Part shown: positions 24,026 to 39,070 of the stretch, piece after piece
How the letters are laid out: each line of letters opens with the position of its first letter
How positions within the stretch are numbered: position 1 is the stretch's first letter
Origin: Rhopalosiphum padi
Lineage: Eukaryota; Arthropoda; Insecta; Hemiptera; Aphididae
Length of the DNA stretch: 64,000 nucleotides
Assembly: GCF_020882245.1 (NCBI RefSeq)
Contig: NW_026869996.1
Coordinates: 2,775,592 to 2,839,591, forward strand
Reading direction: 5' to 3'
The notes under the pieces: generated by a model
Databases searched by the model: none
The model's input: the letters and a program-made list of their open reading frames with translations, nothing else
Told to the model about the DNA's origin: nothing
Translations under genes and position numbers: made by a program

Positions 24026-24159
24026 TCTTAACAAACCCCCATAATAAATGATTAAACACCATAAATTTCCTTAAAATTAATTAAAAAAACCATTAATTCG
24101 TCAAAAAACCCCATAATTATTGATTTAAATCTATGAAATAAATTAAATTTAACATTTTT
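24026..24159 (-). repeat. L-like monomer (GACGAATT type) within the M array
   Basis: On the minus strand it reads ATTTCATAGATTTAAATC, AATAATTATGGGG and TTTTTTGACGAATTAATGG, which are L-type features of Blocks A and C in place of the M motif AAAGCGGTTTTTATGG. Sister copies lie near 31312, 33462, 36447, 38041 and 40756. One L monomer entered, or was retained in, the M array and was then copied with its HOR. Confidence 0.85.
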
Positions 24160-27100
24160 CCTTAACAAACCCCCATAATAAATGATTAAAAACCAGAAAT
24201 TTATTAAAAATACCATTAATTCATCAAAAAACCGCTTTAAATCCATCAAATAAATTAAATTTAACATTTTTCCTTAACAAAACACCCATAATATATGATT
24301 AAAAACCAGAAATTTCCTTAAAATTTATTAAAAATACCATTTATTCATCAAAAAACCCCATAAAAACCGCTTTAAATCCATCAATTAAATTAAATTTAAC
24401 ATATTTCCTTAACAAACCCCCATAATAAATGATTAAAAACCAGAAATTTCCTTAAAATTAATTAAAAATACCATTAATTCATCAAAAAACCCCATAAAAA
24501 CCGCTTTAAATCCATCAATTAAATTAAATTTAACATTTTTCCTTAACAACCCCCAATAATAAACGATTTAATACCATCAAATACATTAAATTTAATATTT
24601 TTCCTTAACAAACCCCCATAATAAATGATTTAAAACCAGAAATTTCCTTAAAAAGTATTAAAAAAACCATAAATTCATGAAATTTATTAAAAATACCATT
24701 AATTCATTAAAAAACTGCTTTAAATCCATCAAATATAATAAATTTAACATTTTTCCTTAACAAACCCCCATAATAAATGATTAAAAACAAGAAATTTATT
24801 AAAAAATACCATTAATTCATCAAAAAACCGCTTTAAATCCATCAAATAAATTAAATTTAACATTTTTCCTTAACAAAACACCCATAATATATGATTAAAA
24901 ACCAGAAATTTCCTTGAAATTTATTAAAAATACCATTAATTCATCAAAAAACCCCATAAAAACCGCTTTAAATCCATCAATTAAATTAAATTTAACATAT
25001 TTCCTTAACAAACCCCCATAATAAATGATTAAAAACCAGAAATTTCCTTAAAATTAATTAAAAATACCATTAATTCATTAAAAAACCCCATAAAAACCGA
25101 TTTAAAACCATCAATTAAATTAAATTTAACAATTTTCTTAACAAACCCCCAAAATAAATGATTAAACACCATAAATTTCCTTAAAATTAATTAAAAATAC
25201 CATTAATTCATCAAAAAACCCCATAAAAACCGCTTTACATCCATCAAATAAATTATATTTAACATTTTTCCTTAACAAACCCCCATAATAAATGATTAAA
25301 AACCAGAAATTTATTAAAAATACAATTAATTCATCAAAAAAACCGCTTTAAATCCATCAAATAAATTAAATTTAACATTTTTCCTTATCAAAACACCCAT
25401 AATAAATGATTAAAAACCAGAAATTTATTAAAAATACCATTAATTCATCAAAAAACCGCTTTAAATCCATCAAATAAATTAAATTTAACATTTTTCCTTA
25501 ACAAACCCCCATAATAAATGATTAAAAACCAGAAATTTCCTTGAAATTTATTAAAAATACCATTAATTCATCAAAAAACCCCATAAAAAACCGCTTTAAA
25601 TCCATCAATTAAATTAAATTTAACATATTTCCTTAACAAACCCCCATAATAAATGATTAAAAACCAGAAATTTCCTTAAAATTAATTAAAAATACCATTA
25701 ATTCATCAAAAAACTGCTATAAATCCATCAAATATAATAAATTTAACATTTTTTCCTTAACAAACCCCCATAATAAATGATTAAAAACCAGAAATTTATT
25801 AAAAAATACCATTAATTCATCAAAAAACCGCTTTAAATCCATCAAATAAATTAAATTTAACATTTTTCCTTAACAAAACACCCATAATATATGATTAAAA
25901 ACCAGAAATTTCCTTGAAATTTATTAAAAATACCATTAATTCATCAAAAAACCCCATAAAAACCGCTTTAAATCCATCAATTAAATTAAATTTAACATAT
26001 TTCCTTAACAAACCCCCATAATAAATGATTAAAAACCAGAAATTTCCTTAAAATTAATTAAAAATACCATTAATTCATTAAAAAACCCCATAAAAACCGA
26101 TTTAAAACCATCAATTAAATTAAATTTAACATTTTTCCTTAACAAACCCCCATAATAAATGATTAAAAACCAGAAATTTCCTTGAAATTTATTAAAAATA
26201 CCATTAATTCATCAAAAAACCCCATAAAAACCGCTTTAAATCCATCAATTAAATTAAATTTAACATATTTCCTTAACAAACCCCCATAATAAATGATTAA
26301 AAACCAGAAATTTATTAAAAATACCATTAATTCATCAAAAAACCGCTTTAAATCCATCAAATAAATTAAATTTAACATTTTTCCTTAACAAAACACCCAT
26401 AATAAATGATTAAAAACCAGAAATTTCCTTAAAATTAATTAAAAATACCATTAATTCATCAAAAAACCCCATAAAAACCGCTTTAAATCCATCAATTAAA
26501 TTAAATTTAACATTTTTCCTTAACAACCCCCAATAATAAACGATTTAATACCATCAAATACATTAAATTTAATATTTTTCCTTAACAAACCCCCATAATA
26601 AATGACTTAAAACCAGAAATTTCCTTAAAAAGTATTAAAAAAACCATAAATTCATGAAATTTATTAAAAATACCATTAATTCATCAAAAAACTGCTTTAA
26701 ATCCATCAAATATAATAAATTTAACATTTTTCCTTAACAAACCCCCATAATAAATGATTAAAAACCAGAAATTTATTAAAAAATACCATTAATTCATCAA
26801 AAAACCGCTTTAAATCCATCAAATAAATTAAATTTAACATTTTTCCTTAACAAAACACCCATAATATATGATTAAAAACCAGAAATTTCCTTGAAATTTA
26901 TTAAAAATACCATTAATTCATCAAAAAACCCCATAAAAACCGCTTTAAATCCATCAATTAAATTAAATTTAACATATTTCCTTAACAAACCCCCATAATA
27001 AATGATTAAAAACCAGAAATTTCCTTAAAATTAATTAAAAATACCATTAATTCATTAAAAAACCCCATAAAAACCGATTTAAAACCATCAATTAAATTAA

Positions 27101-30100
27101 ATTTAACAATTTTCTTAACAAACCCCCAAAATAAATGATTAAACACCATAAATTTCCTTAAAATTAATTAAAAATACCATTAATTCATCAAAAAACCCCA
27201 TAAAAACCGCTTTAAATCCATCAAATAAATTATATTTAACATTTTTCCTTAACAAACCCCCATAATAAATGATTAAAAACCAGAAATTTATTAAAAATAC
27301 CATTAATTCATCAAAAAACCGCTTTAAATCCATCAAATAAATTAAATTTAACATTTTTCCTTAACAAAACACCCATAATATATGATTAAAAACCAGAAAT
27401 TTCCTTGAAATTTATTAAAAATACCATTAATTCATCAAAAAACCCCATAAAAACCGCTTTAAATCCATCAATTAAATTAAATTTAACATATTTCCTTAAC
27501 AAACCCCCATAATAAATGATTAAAAACCAGAAATTTCCTTAAAATTAATTAAAAATACCATTAATTCATCAAAAAACCCCATAAAAAACCGCTTTAAATC
27601 CATCAAATAAATTAAATTTAACATTTTTCCTTAACAAAACACCCATAATAAATGATTAAAAACCAGAAATTTATTAAAAATACCATTAATTCATCAAAAA
27701 ACCGCTTTAAATCCATCAAATAAATTAAATTTAACATTTTTCCTTAACAAACCCCCATAATAAATGATTAAAAACCAGAAATTTCCTTGAAATTTATTTA
27801 AAATATTATTAATTCATCAAAAAACTGCTTTATATCCATCAATTAAATTAAATTTAACATTTTTCCTTAACAAACCCCCATAATAAAAGATTAAAAACCA
27901 GAAATTTCCTTAAAATTTATTAAAAATACCATTAATTCATCAAAAAACCCCATAAAAACCGCTTTAAATCCATCAAATAAATAAAATTTAACATTTTTCC
28001 TTAACAAACCCCCATAATAAATGATTAAAAACCAGAAATTTATTAAAAATACCATTAATTCATCAAAAAACCGCTTTAAATCCATCAAATAAATTAAATT
28101 TAACATTTTTCCTTAACAAAACACCCATAATAAATGATTAAAAACCAGAAATTTCCTTAAAATTAATTAAAAATACCATTAATTCATCAAAAAAACCCCA
28201 TAAAAACCGCTTTAAATCCATCAATTAAATTAAATTTAACATATTTCCTTAACAAACCCCCATAATAAATGATTAAAAACCAGAAATTTCCTTAAAATTA
28301 ATTAAAAAAACCATTAATTCATCAAAAAACTGCTTTAAATCCATCAAATATAATAAATTTAACATTTTTCCTTAACAAACCCCCATAATAAATGATTAAA
28401 AACCAGAAATTTATTAAAAAATACCATTAATTCATCGAAAAAACCGCTTTAAATCCATCAAATAAATTAAATTTAACATTTTTCCTTAACAAAACACCCA
28501 TAATATATGATTAAAAACCAGAAATTTCCTTGGAATTTATTAAAAATACCATTAATTCATCAAAAAAACCCCATAAAAAACCGCTTTAAATCCATCAATT
28601 AAATTAAATTTAACATATTTCCTTAACAAACCCCCATAATAAATGATTAAAAACCAGAAATTTCCTTAAAATTAATTAAAAATACCATTAATTCATTAAA
28701 AAACCCCATAAAAACCGATTTAAAACCATCAATTAAATTAAATTTAACAATTTTCTTAACAAACCCCCAAAATAAATGATTAAACACCATAAATTTCCTT
28801 AAAATTAATTAAAAATACCATTAATTCATCAAAAAACCCCATAAAAACCGCTTTAAATCCATCAAATAAATTAAATTTAACATTTTTCCTTAACAAAACA
28901 CCCATAATAAATGATTAAAAACCAGAAATTTATTAAAAATACCATTAATTCATCAAAAAAACCGCTTTAAATCCATCAAATAAATTAAATTTAACATTTT
29001 TCCTTAACAAACCCCCATAATAAATGATTAAAAACCAGAAATTTATTAAAAAATACCATTAATTCATCAAAAAACCGCTTTAAATCCATCAAATAAATTA
29101 AATTTAACATTTTTCCTTAACAAAACACCCATAATATATGATTAAAAACCAGAAATTTCCTTGAAATTTATTAAAAATACCATTAATTCATCAAAAAACC
29201 CCATAAAAACCGCTTTAAATCCATCAATTAAATTAAATTTAACATATTTCCTTAACAAACCCCCATAATAAATGATTAAAAACCAGAAATTTATTAAAAA
29301 ATACCATTAATTCATCAAAAAAACCGCTTTAAATCCATCAAATAAATTAAATTTAACATTTTTCCTTAACAAAACACCCATAATATATGATTAAAAACCA
29401 GAAATTTCCTTGAAATTTATTAAAAATACCATTAATTCATCAAAAAACCCCATAAAAACCGCTTTAAATCCATCAATTAAATTAAATTTAACATATTTCC
29501 TTAACAAACCCCCATAATAAATGATTAAAAACCAGAAATTTCCTTAAAATTAATTAAAAAAACCATTAATTCATCAAAAAACTGCTTTAAATCCATCAAA
29601 TATAATAAATTTAACATTTTTCCTTAACAAACCCCCATAATAAATGATTAAAAACCAGAAATTTCCTTAAAATTAATTAAAAAAAACCATTAATTCATCA
29701 AAAAACTGCTTTAAATCCATCAAATATAATAAATTTAACATTTTTCCTTAACAAACCCCCATAATAAATGATTAAAAACCAGAAATTTATTAAAAAATAC
29801 CATTAATTCATCAAAAAAACCGCTTTAAATCCATCAAATAAATTAAATTTAAAATTTTTCCTTAACAAAACACCCATAATATATGATTAAAAACCAGAAA
29901 TTTCCTTGAAATTTATTAAAAATACCATTAATTCATCAAAAAACCCCATAAAAACCGCTTTAAATCCATCAATTCAATTAAATTTAACATATTTCCTTAA
30001 CAAACCCCCATAATAAATGATTAAAAACCAGAAATTTCCTTAAAATTAATTAAAAAAACCATTAATTCATCAAAAAACTGCTTTAAATCCATCAAATATA

Positions 30101-31772
30101 ATAAATTTAACATTTTTCCTTAACAAACCCCCATAATAAATGATTAAAAACCAGAAATTTATTAAAAAATACCATTAATTCATCGAAAAACCGCTTTAAA
30201 TCCATCAAATAAATTAAATTTAACATTTTTCCTTAACAAAACACCCATAATATATGATTAAAAACCAGAAATTTCCTTGGAATTTATTAAAAATACCATT
30301 AATTCATCAAAAAACCCCATAAAAACCGCTTTAAATCCATCAATTAAATTAAATTTAACATATTTCCTTAACAAACCCCCATAATAAATGATTAAAAACC
30401 AGAAATTTCCTTAAAATTAATTAAAAAAACCATTAATTCATCAAAAAACCGCTTTAAATCCATCAAATAAATTAAATTTAACATTTTTCCTTAACAAACC
30501 CCCATAATAAATGATTAAAAACCAGAAATTTCCTTGAAATTTATTAAAAATATTATTAATTCATCAAAAAACTGCTTTATATCCATCAATTAAATTAAAT
30601 TTAACATTTTTCCTTAACAAACCCCCATAATAAAAGATTAAAAACCAGAAATTTCCTTAAAATTTATTAAAAATACCATTAATTCATCAAAAAACCCCAT
30701 AAAAACCGCTTTAAATCCATCAAATAAATTAAATTTAACATTTTTCCTTAACAAACCCCCATAATAAATGATTAAAAACCAGAAATTTATTAAAAATACC
30801 ATTAATTCATCAAAAAACCGCTTTAAATCCATCAAATAAATTAAATTTAACATTTTTCCTTAACAAAACACCCATAATATATGATTAAAAACCAGAAATT
30901 TCCTTGGAATTTATTAAAAATACCATTAATTCATCAAAAAACCCCATAAAAACCGCTTTAAATCCATCAATTAAATTAAATTTAACATTTTTCCTTAACA
31001 AACCCCCATAATAAATGATTAAACACCATAAATTTCCTTAAAATTAATTAAAAATACCATTAATTCATCAAAAAACCCCATAAAAACCGCTTTAAATCCA
31101 TCAAATAAATTATATTTAACATTTTTCCTTAACAAACCCCCATAATAAATGATTAAAAACCAGAAATTTATTAAAAATACCATTAATTCATCAAAAAACC
31201 GCTTTAAATCCATCAAATAAATTAAATTTAACATTTTTTCTTAACAAACCCCCATAATAAATGATTAAACACCATAAATTTCCTTAAAATTAATTAAAAA
31301 AAACCATTAATTCGTCAAAAAACCCCATAATTATTGATTTAAATCTATGAAATAAATTAAATTTAACATTTTTCCTTAACAAACCCCCATAATAAATGAT
31401 TAAAAACCAGAAATTTATTAAAAATACCATTAATTCATCAAAAAACCGCTTTAAATCCATCAAATAAATTAAATTTAACATTTTTCCTTAACAAAACACC
31501 CATAATATATGATTAAAAACCAGAAATTTCCTTAAAATTTATTAAAAATACCATTTATTCATCAAAAAACCCCATAAAAACCGCTTTAAATCCATCAATT
31601 AAATTAAATTTAACATATTTCCTTAACAAACCCCCATAATAAATGATTAAAAACCAGAAATTTCCTTAAAATTAATTAAAAATACCATTAATTCATGAAA
31701 TTTATTAAAAATACCATTAATTCATCAAAAAACTGCTTTAAATCCATCAAATATAATAAATTTAACATTTTT
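24160..31772 (-). repeat. Central part of Block B, M array
   Basis: Uninterrupted M monomers of the 113, 123, 135 and 152-bp classes with S monomers near 24540 and 26520. Repeated local modules carry the alternating landmarks AACAAAACACCCATAATA and AACAAACCCCCATAATAA. Three copies of the variant TTCATCGAAAAA (near 28431, 30179 and 31836) mark another dispersed HOR module. No gene or foreign sequence is visible. Confidence 0.85.
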
Positions 31773-33634
31773 CCTTAACAAACCCCCATAATAAATGATT
31801 AAAAACCAGAAATTTATTAAAAAATACCATTAATTCATCGAAAAACCGCTTTAAATCCATCAAATAAATTAAATTTAACGTTTTTCCTTAACAAAACACC
31901 CATAATATATGATAAAAAAACCAGAAATTTCCTTGAAATTTATTAAAAATACCATTAATTCATCAAAAAACCCCATAAAAACCGCTTTAAATCCATCAAT
32001 TAAATTAAATTTAACATATTTCCTTAACAAACCCACATAATAAATGATTAAAAACCAGAAATTTCCTTAAAATTAATTAAAAATACCATTAATTCATTAA
32101 AAAACCTCATAAAAACCGATTTAAAACCATCAATTAAATTAAATTTAACAATTTTCTTAACAAACCCCCAAAATAAATGATTAAACACCATAAATTTCCT
32201 TAAAATTTATTAAAAATACCATTAATTCATCAAAAAACCCCATAAAAACCGCTTTAAATCCATCAAATAAATTAAATTTAACATTTTTCCTTAACAAAAC
32301 ACCCATAATAAATGATTAAAAACCAGAAATTTATTAAAAATACCATTAATTCATCAAAAAACCGCTTTAAATCCATCAAATAAATTAAATTTAACATTTT
32401 TCCTTAACAAACCCCCATAATAAATGATTAAAAACCAGAAATTTCCTTGAAAATTATTAAAAATATTATTAATTCATCAAAAAACTGCTTTATATCCATC
32501 AATTAAATTAAATTTAACATTTTTCCTTAACAAACCCCCATAATAAAAGATTAAAAACCAGAAATTTCCTTAAAATTTATTAAAAATACCATTAATTCAT
32601 CAAAAAACCCCATAAAAACCGCTTTAAATCCATCAAATAAATTAAATTTAACATTTTTCCTTAACAAACCCCCATAATAAATGATTAAAAACCAGAAATT
32701 TATTAAAAATACCATTAATTCATCAAAAAAACCGCTTTAAATCCATCAAATAAATTAAATTTAACATTTTTCCTTAACAAAACACCCATAATAAATGATT
32801 AAAAACCAGAAATTTATTAAAAATTCCATTAATTCATCAAAAAACCCCATAAAAACCGCTTTAAATCCATCAATTAAATTAAATTTAACATATTTCCTTA
32901 ACAAACCCCTATAATAAATGATTAAAAACCAGAAATTTCCTTAAAATAATTAAAAATACCATTAATTCATTAAAAAACCCCATAAAAAACCGATTTATAA
33001 CCATCAATTAAATTAAATTTAACAATTTTCTTAACAAACCCCCATAATAAATGATTAAACACCATAAATTTCCTTAAAATTAATTAAAAATACCATTAAT
33101 TCATCAAAAAAACCCCATAAAAACCGCTTTAAATCCATCAAATAAATTATATTTAACATTTTTCCTTAACAAACCCCCATAATACATGATTAAAAACCAG
33201 AAATTTATTAAAAATACCATTAATTCATCAAAAAACCGCTTTAAATCCATCAAATAAATTAAATTTAACATTTTTCCTTAACAAAACACCCATAATAAAT
33301 GATTAAAAACCAGAAATTTATTAAAAATACCATTAATTCATCAAAAAACCGCTTTAAATCCATCAAATAAATTAAATTTAACATTTTTTCTTAACAAACC
33401 CCCATAATAAATGATTAAACACCATAAATTTCCTTAAAATTAATTAAAAAAACCATTAATTCGTCAAAAAACCCCATAATTATTGATTTAAATCTATGAA
33501 ATAAATTAAATTTAACATTTTTCCTTAACAAACCCCCATAATAAATGATTAAAAACCAGAAATTTATTAAAAATACCATTAATTCATCAAAAAACCGCTT
33601 TAAATCCATCAAATAAATTAAATTTAACATTTTT
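31773..33634 (-). repeat. Long-range duplicated segment, part 1 (source copy)
   Basis: It matches 39071-40930 at offsets of 7,294-7,300 bp. Shared private variants in order are TTTAACGTTTTTCC, AAACCTCATAAAAACC, AAATTCCATTAATTC, CCTTAAAATAATTAAAAA, ATAATACATGATT and the GACGAATT-type monomer. Confidence 0.85.
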
Positions 33635-35252
33635 CCTTAACAAAACACCCATAATATATGATTAAAAACCAGAAATTTCCTTAAAATTTATTAAAAATAC
33701 CATTAATTCATCAAAAAACCCCATAAAAACCGCTTTAAATCCATCAATTAAATTAAATTTAACATATTTCCTTAACAAACCCCCATCATAAATGATTAAA
33801 AACCAGAAATTTCCTTAAAATTAATTAAAAATACCATTAATTCATCAAAAAACCCCATAAAAACCGCTTTAAATCCATCAATTAAATTAAATTTAACATT
33901 TTTCCTTAACAACCCCCAATAATAAACGATTTAATACCATCAAATACATTAAATTTAATATTTTTCCTTAACAAACCCCCATAATAAATGATTTAAAACC
34001 AGAAATTTCCTTAAAAAGTATTAAAAAAACCATAAATTCATGAAATTTATTAAAAATACCATTAATTCATCAAAAAACTGCTTTAAATCCATCAAATATA
34101 ATAAATTTAACATTTTTCCTTAACAAACCCCCATAATAAATGATTAAAAACCAGAAATTTATTAAAAAATACCATTAATTCATCAAAAAACCGCTTTAAA
34201 TCCATCAAATAAATTAAATTTAACATTTTTCCTTAACAAAACACCCATAATATATGATTAAAAACCAGAAATTTCCTTGAAATTTATTAAAAATACCATT
34301 AATTCATCAAAAAACCCCATAAAAACCGCTTTAAATCCATCAATTAAATTAAATTTAACATATTTCCTTAACAAACCCCCATAATAAATGATTAAAAACC
34401 AGAAATTTCCTTAAAATTAATTAAAAATACCATTAATTCATCAAAAAACTGCTTTAAATCCATCAAATATAATAAATTTAACATTTTTCCTTAACAAACC
34501 CCCATAATAAATGATTAAAAACCAGAAATTTATTAAAAAATACCATTAATTCATCAAAAAAACCGCTTTAAATCCATCAATTAAATTAAATTTAACAATT
34601 TTCTTAACAAACCCCCAAAATAAATGATTAAACACCATAAATTTCCTTAAAATTAATTAAAAATACCATTAATTCATCAAAAAACCCCATAAAAACCGCT
34701 TTAAATCCATCAAATAAATTAAATTTAACATTTTTCCTTAACAAACCCCCATAATAAATGATTAAAAACCAGAAATTTCCTTGAAATTTATTAAAAATAT
34801 TATTAATTCATCAAAAAAACTGCTTTATATCCATCAATTAAATTAAATTTAACATTTTTCCTTAACAAACCCCCATAATAAAAGATTAAAAACCAGAAAT
34901 TTCCTTAAAATTTATTAAAAATACCATTAATTCATCAAAAAACCCCATAAAAACCGCTTTAAATCCATCAAATAAATTAAATTTAACATTTTTCCTTAAC
35001 AAACCCCCATAATAAATGATTAAAAACCAGAAATTTATTAAAAATACCATTAATTCATCAAAAAACCACTTTAAATCCATCAAATAAATTAAATTTAACA
35101 TTTTTCCTTAACAAAACACCCATAATATATGATTAAAAACCAGAAATTTCCTTAAAATTTATTAAAAATACCATTAATTCATCAAAAAACCCCATAAAAA
35201 CCGCTTTAAATCAATCAATTAAATTAAATTTAACATATTTCCTTAACAAACC
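33635..35252 (-). repeat. Long-range duplicated segment, part 2 (source copy)
   Basis: It matches 42590-44208 at an offset of 8,955-8,956 bp. Shared private variants are CCCCATCATAAATG (33780 and 42735) and TTTAAATCAATCAATT (35205 and 44161). It is contiguous with part 1 here; in the other copy about 1.66 kb separates the parts. Confidence 0.85.
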
Positions 35253-35620
35253 CCTATAATAAATGATTAAAAACCAGAAATTTCCTTAAAATTAATTAAA
35301 AATACCATTAATTCATTAAAAAACCCCATAAAAACCGATTTATAACCATCAATTAAATTAAATTTAACAATTTTCTTAACAAACCCCCATAATAAATGAT
35401 TAAACACCATAAATTTCCTTAAAATTAATTAAAAATACCATTAATTCATCAAAAAACCCCATAAAAACCGCTTTAAATCCATCAAATAAATTAAATTTAA
35501 CATTTTTCCTTAACAAAACACCCATAATAAATGATTAAAAACCAGAAATTTATTAAAAATACCATTAATTCATCAAAAAACCGCTTTAAATCCATCAAAT
35601 AAATTAAATTTAACATTTTT

Positions 35621-37218
35621 CCTTAACAAAACACCCATAATAAATGATTAAAAACCAGAAATTTCCTTGAAATTTATTAAAAATACCATTAATTCATCAA
35701 AAAACCCCATAAAAACCGCTTTAAATCCATCAATTAAATTAAATTTAACATATTTCCTTAACAAACCCCCATAATAAATGATTAAAAACCAGAAATTTCC
35801 TTAAAATTAATTAAAAATACCATTAATTCATCAAAAAACTGCTATAAATCCATCAAATATAATAAATTTAACATTTTTCCTTAACAAACCCCCATAATAA
35901 ATGATTAAAAACCAGAAATTTATTAAAAATACCATTAATTCATCAAAAAACCGCTTTAAATCCATCAAATAAATTAAATTTAACATTTTTCCTTAACAAA
36001 ACACCCATAATATATGATTAAAAACCAGAAATTTCCTTAAAATTTATTAAAAATACCATTAATTCATCAAAAAAACCCCATAAAAACCGCTTTAAATCCA
36101 TCAATTAAATTAAATTTAACATTTTTCCTTAACAAACCCCCATAATAAATGATTAAACACCATAAATTTCCTTAAAATTAATTAAAAATACCATTAATTC
36201 ATCAAAAAACCCCATAAAAACCGCTTTAAATCCATCAAATAAATTATATTTAACATTTTTCCTTAACAAACCCCCATAATAAATGATTAAAAACCAGAAA
36301 TTTATTAAATATACCATTAATTCATCAAAAAAAACCGCTTTAAATCCATCAAATAAATTAAATTTAACATTTTTTCTTAACAAACCCCCATAATAAATGA
36401 TTAAACACCATAAATTTCCTTAAAATTAATTAAAAAAACCATTAATTCGTCAAAAAACCCCCATAATTATTGATTTAAATCTATGAAATAAATTAAATTT
36501 AACATTTTTCCTTAACAAACCCCCATAATAAATGATTAAAAACCAGAAATTTATTAAAAATACCATTAATTCATCAAAAAACCGCTTTAAATCCATCAAA
36601 TAAATTAAATTTAACATTTTTCCTTAACAAAACACCCATAATATATGATTAAAAACCAGAAATTTCCTTAAAATTTATTAAAAATACCATTTATTCATCA
36701 AAAAACCCCATAAAAAACCGCTTTAAATCCATCAATTAAATTAAATTTAACATATTTCCTTAACAAACCCCCATAATAAATGATTAAAAACCAGAAATTT
36801 CCTTAAAATTAATTAAAAATACCATTAATTCATCAAAAAACCCCATAAAAACCGCTTTAAATCCATCAATTAAATTAAATTTAACATTTTTCCTTAACAA
36901 CCCCCAATAATAAACGATTTAATACCATCAAATACATTAAATTTAATATTTTTCCTTCACAAACCCCCATAATAAATGATTTAAAACCAGAAATTTCCTT
37001 AAAAAAGTATTAAAAAAACCATAAATTCATGAAATTTATTAAAAATACCATTAATTCATCAAAAAACTGCTTTAAATCCATCAAATATAATAAATTTAAC
37101 ATTTTTCCTTAACAAACCCCCATAATAAATGATTAAAAACCAGAAATTTATTAAAAATACCATTAATTCATCAAAAAACCGCTTTAAATCCATCAAATAA
37201 ATTAAATTTAACATTTTT
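35621..37218 (-). repeat. 1.6-kb recent tandem duplication, copy 1
   Basis: It is directly adjacent to its copy at 37219-38812, offset about 1,594-1,600 bp. Private variants found in both and in few or no other places are AACTGCTATAAATCC, TTTATTAAATATACC, and TTTTCCTTCACAAACC right after the S monomer. Confidence 0.87.
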
Positions 37219-38812
37219 CCTTAACAAAACACCCATAATAAATGATTAAAAACCAGAAATTTCCTTGAAATTTATTAAAAATACCATTAATTCATCAAAA
37301 AACCCCATAAAAACCGCTTTAAATCCATCAATTAAATTAAATTTAACATATTTCCTTAACAAACCCCCATAATAAATGATTAAAAAACCAGAAATTTCCT
37401 TAAAATTAATTAAAAATACCATTAATTCATCAAAAAACTGCTATAAATCCATCAAATATAATAAATTTAACATTTTTCCTTAACAAACCCCCATAATAAA
37501 TGATTAAAAACCAGAAATTTATTAAAAATACCATTAATTCATCAAAAAACCGCTTTAAATCCATCAAATAAATTAAATTTAACATTTTTCCTTAACAAAA
37601 CACCCATAATATATGATTAAAAACCAGAAATTTCCTTAAAATTTATTAAAAATACCATTAATTCATCAAAAAACCCCATAAAAACCGCTTTAAATCCATC
37701 AATTAAATTAAATTTAACATTTTTCCTTAACAAACCCCCATAATAAATGATTAAACACCATAAATTTCCTTAAAATTAATTAAAAATACCATTAATTCAT
37801 CAAAAAACCCCATAAAAACCGCTTTAAATCCATCAAATAAATTATATTTAACATTTTTCCTTAACAAACCCCATAATAAATGATTAAAAACCAGAAATTT
37901 ATTAAATATACCATTAATTCATCAAAAAACCGCTTTAAATCCATCAAATAAATTAAATTTAACATTTTTTCTTAACAAACCCCCATAATAAATGATTAAA
38001 CACCATAAATTTCCTTAAAATTAATTAAAAAAACCATTAATTCGTCAAAAAACCCCATAATTATTGATTTAAATCTATGAAATAAATTAAATTTAACATT
38101 TTTCCTTAACAAACCCCCATAATAAATGATTAAAAACCAGAAATTTATTAAAAATACCATTAATTCATCAAAAAACCGCTTTAAATCCATCAAATAAATT
38201 AAATTTAACATTTTTCCTTAACAAAACACCCATAATATATGATTAAAAACCAGAAATTTCCTTAAAATTTATTAAAAATACCATTTATTCATCAAAAAAA
38301 CCCATAAAAACCGCTTTAAATCCATCAATTAAATTAAATTTAACATATTTCCTTAACAAACCCCCATAATAAATGATTAAAAACCAGAAATTTCCTTAAA
38401 ATTAATTAAAAATACCATTAATTCATCAAAAAACCCCATAAAAACCGCTTTAAATCCATCAATTAAATTAAATTTAACATTTTTCCTTAACAACCCCCAA
38501 TAATAAACGATTTAATACCATCAAATACATTAAATTTAATATTTTTTCCTTCACAAACCCCCATAATAAATGATTTAAAACCAGAAATTTCCTTAAAAAG
38601 TATTAAAAAAACCATAAATTCATGAAATTTATTAAAAATACCATTAATTCATCAAAAAACTGCTTTAAATCCATCAAATATAATAAATTTAACATTTTTC
38701 CTTAACAAACCCCCATAATAAATGATTAAAAACCAGAAATTTATTAAAAAATACCATTAATTCATCAAAAAACCGCTTTAAATCCATCAAATAAATTAAA
38801 TTTAACATTTTT
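37219..38812 (-). repeat. 1.6-kb recent tandem duplication, copy 2
   Basis: Counterpart of 35621-37218. The few differences are single-base homopolymer changes and one missing base in the C-run near 37869 (AACCCCATAAT). Sharing of several rare point variants makes this one of the youngest block duplications in the window. Confidence 0.87.
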
Positions 38813-39070
38813 CCTTAACAAAACACCCATAATATATGATTAAAAACCAGAAATTTCCTTGAAATTTATTAAAAATACCATTAATTCATCAAAAAACCCC
38901 ATAAAAACCGCTTTAAATCCATCAATTAAATAAAATTTAACATATTTCCTTAACAAACCCCCATAATAAATGATTAAAAACCAGAAATTTCCTTAAAATT
39001 AATTAAAAAAACCATTAATTCATCAAAAAACTGCTTTAAATCCATCAAATATAATAAATTTAACATTTTT

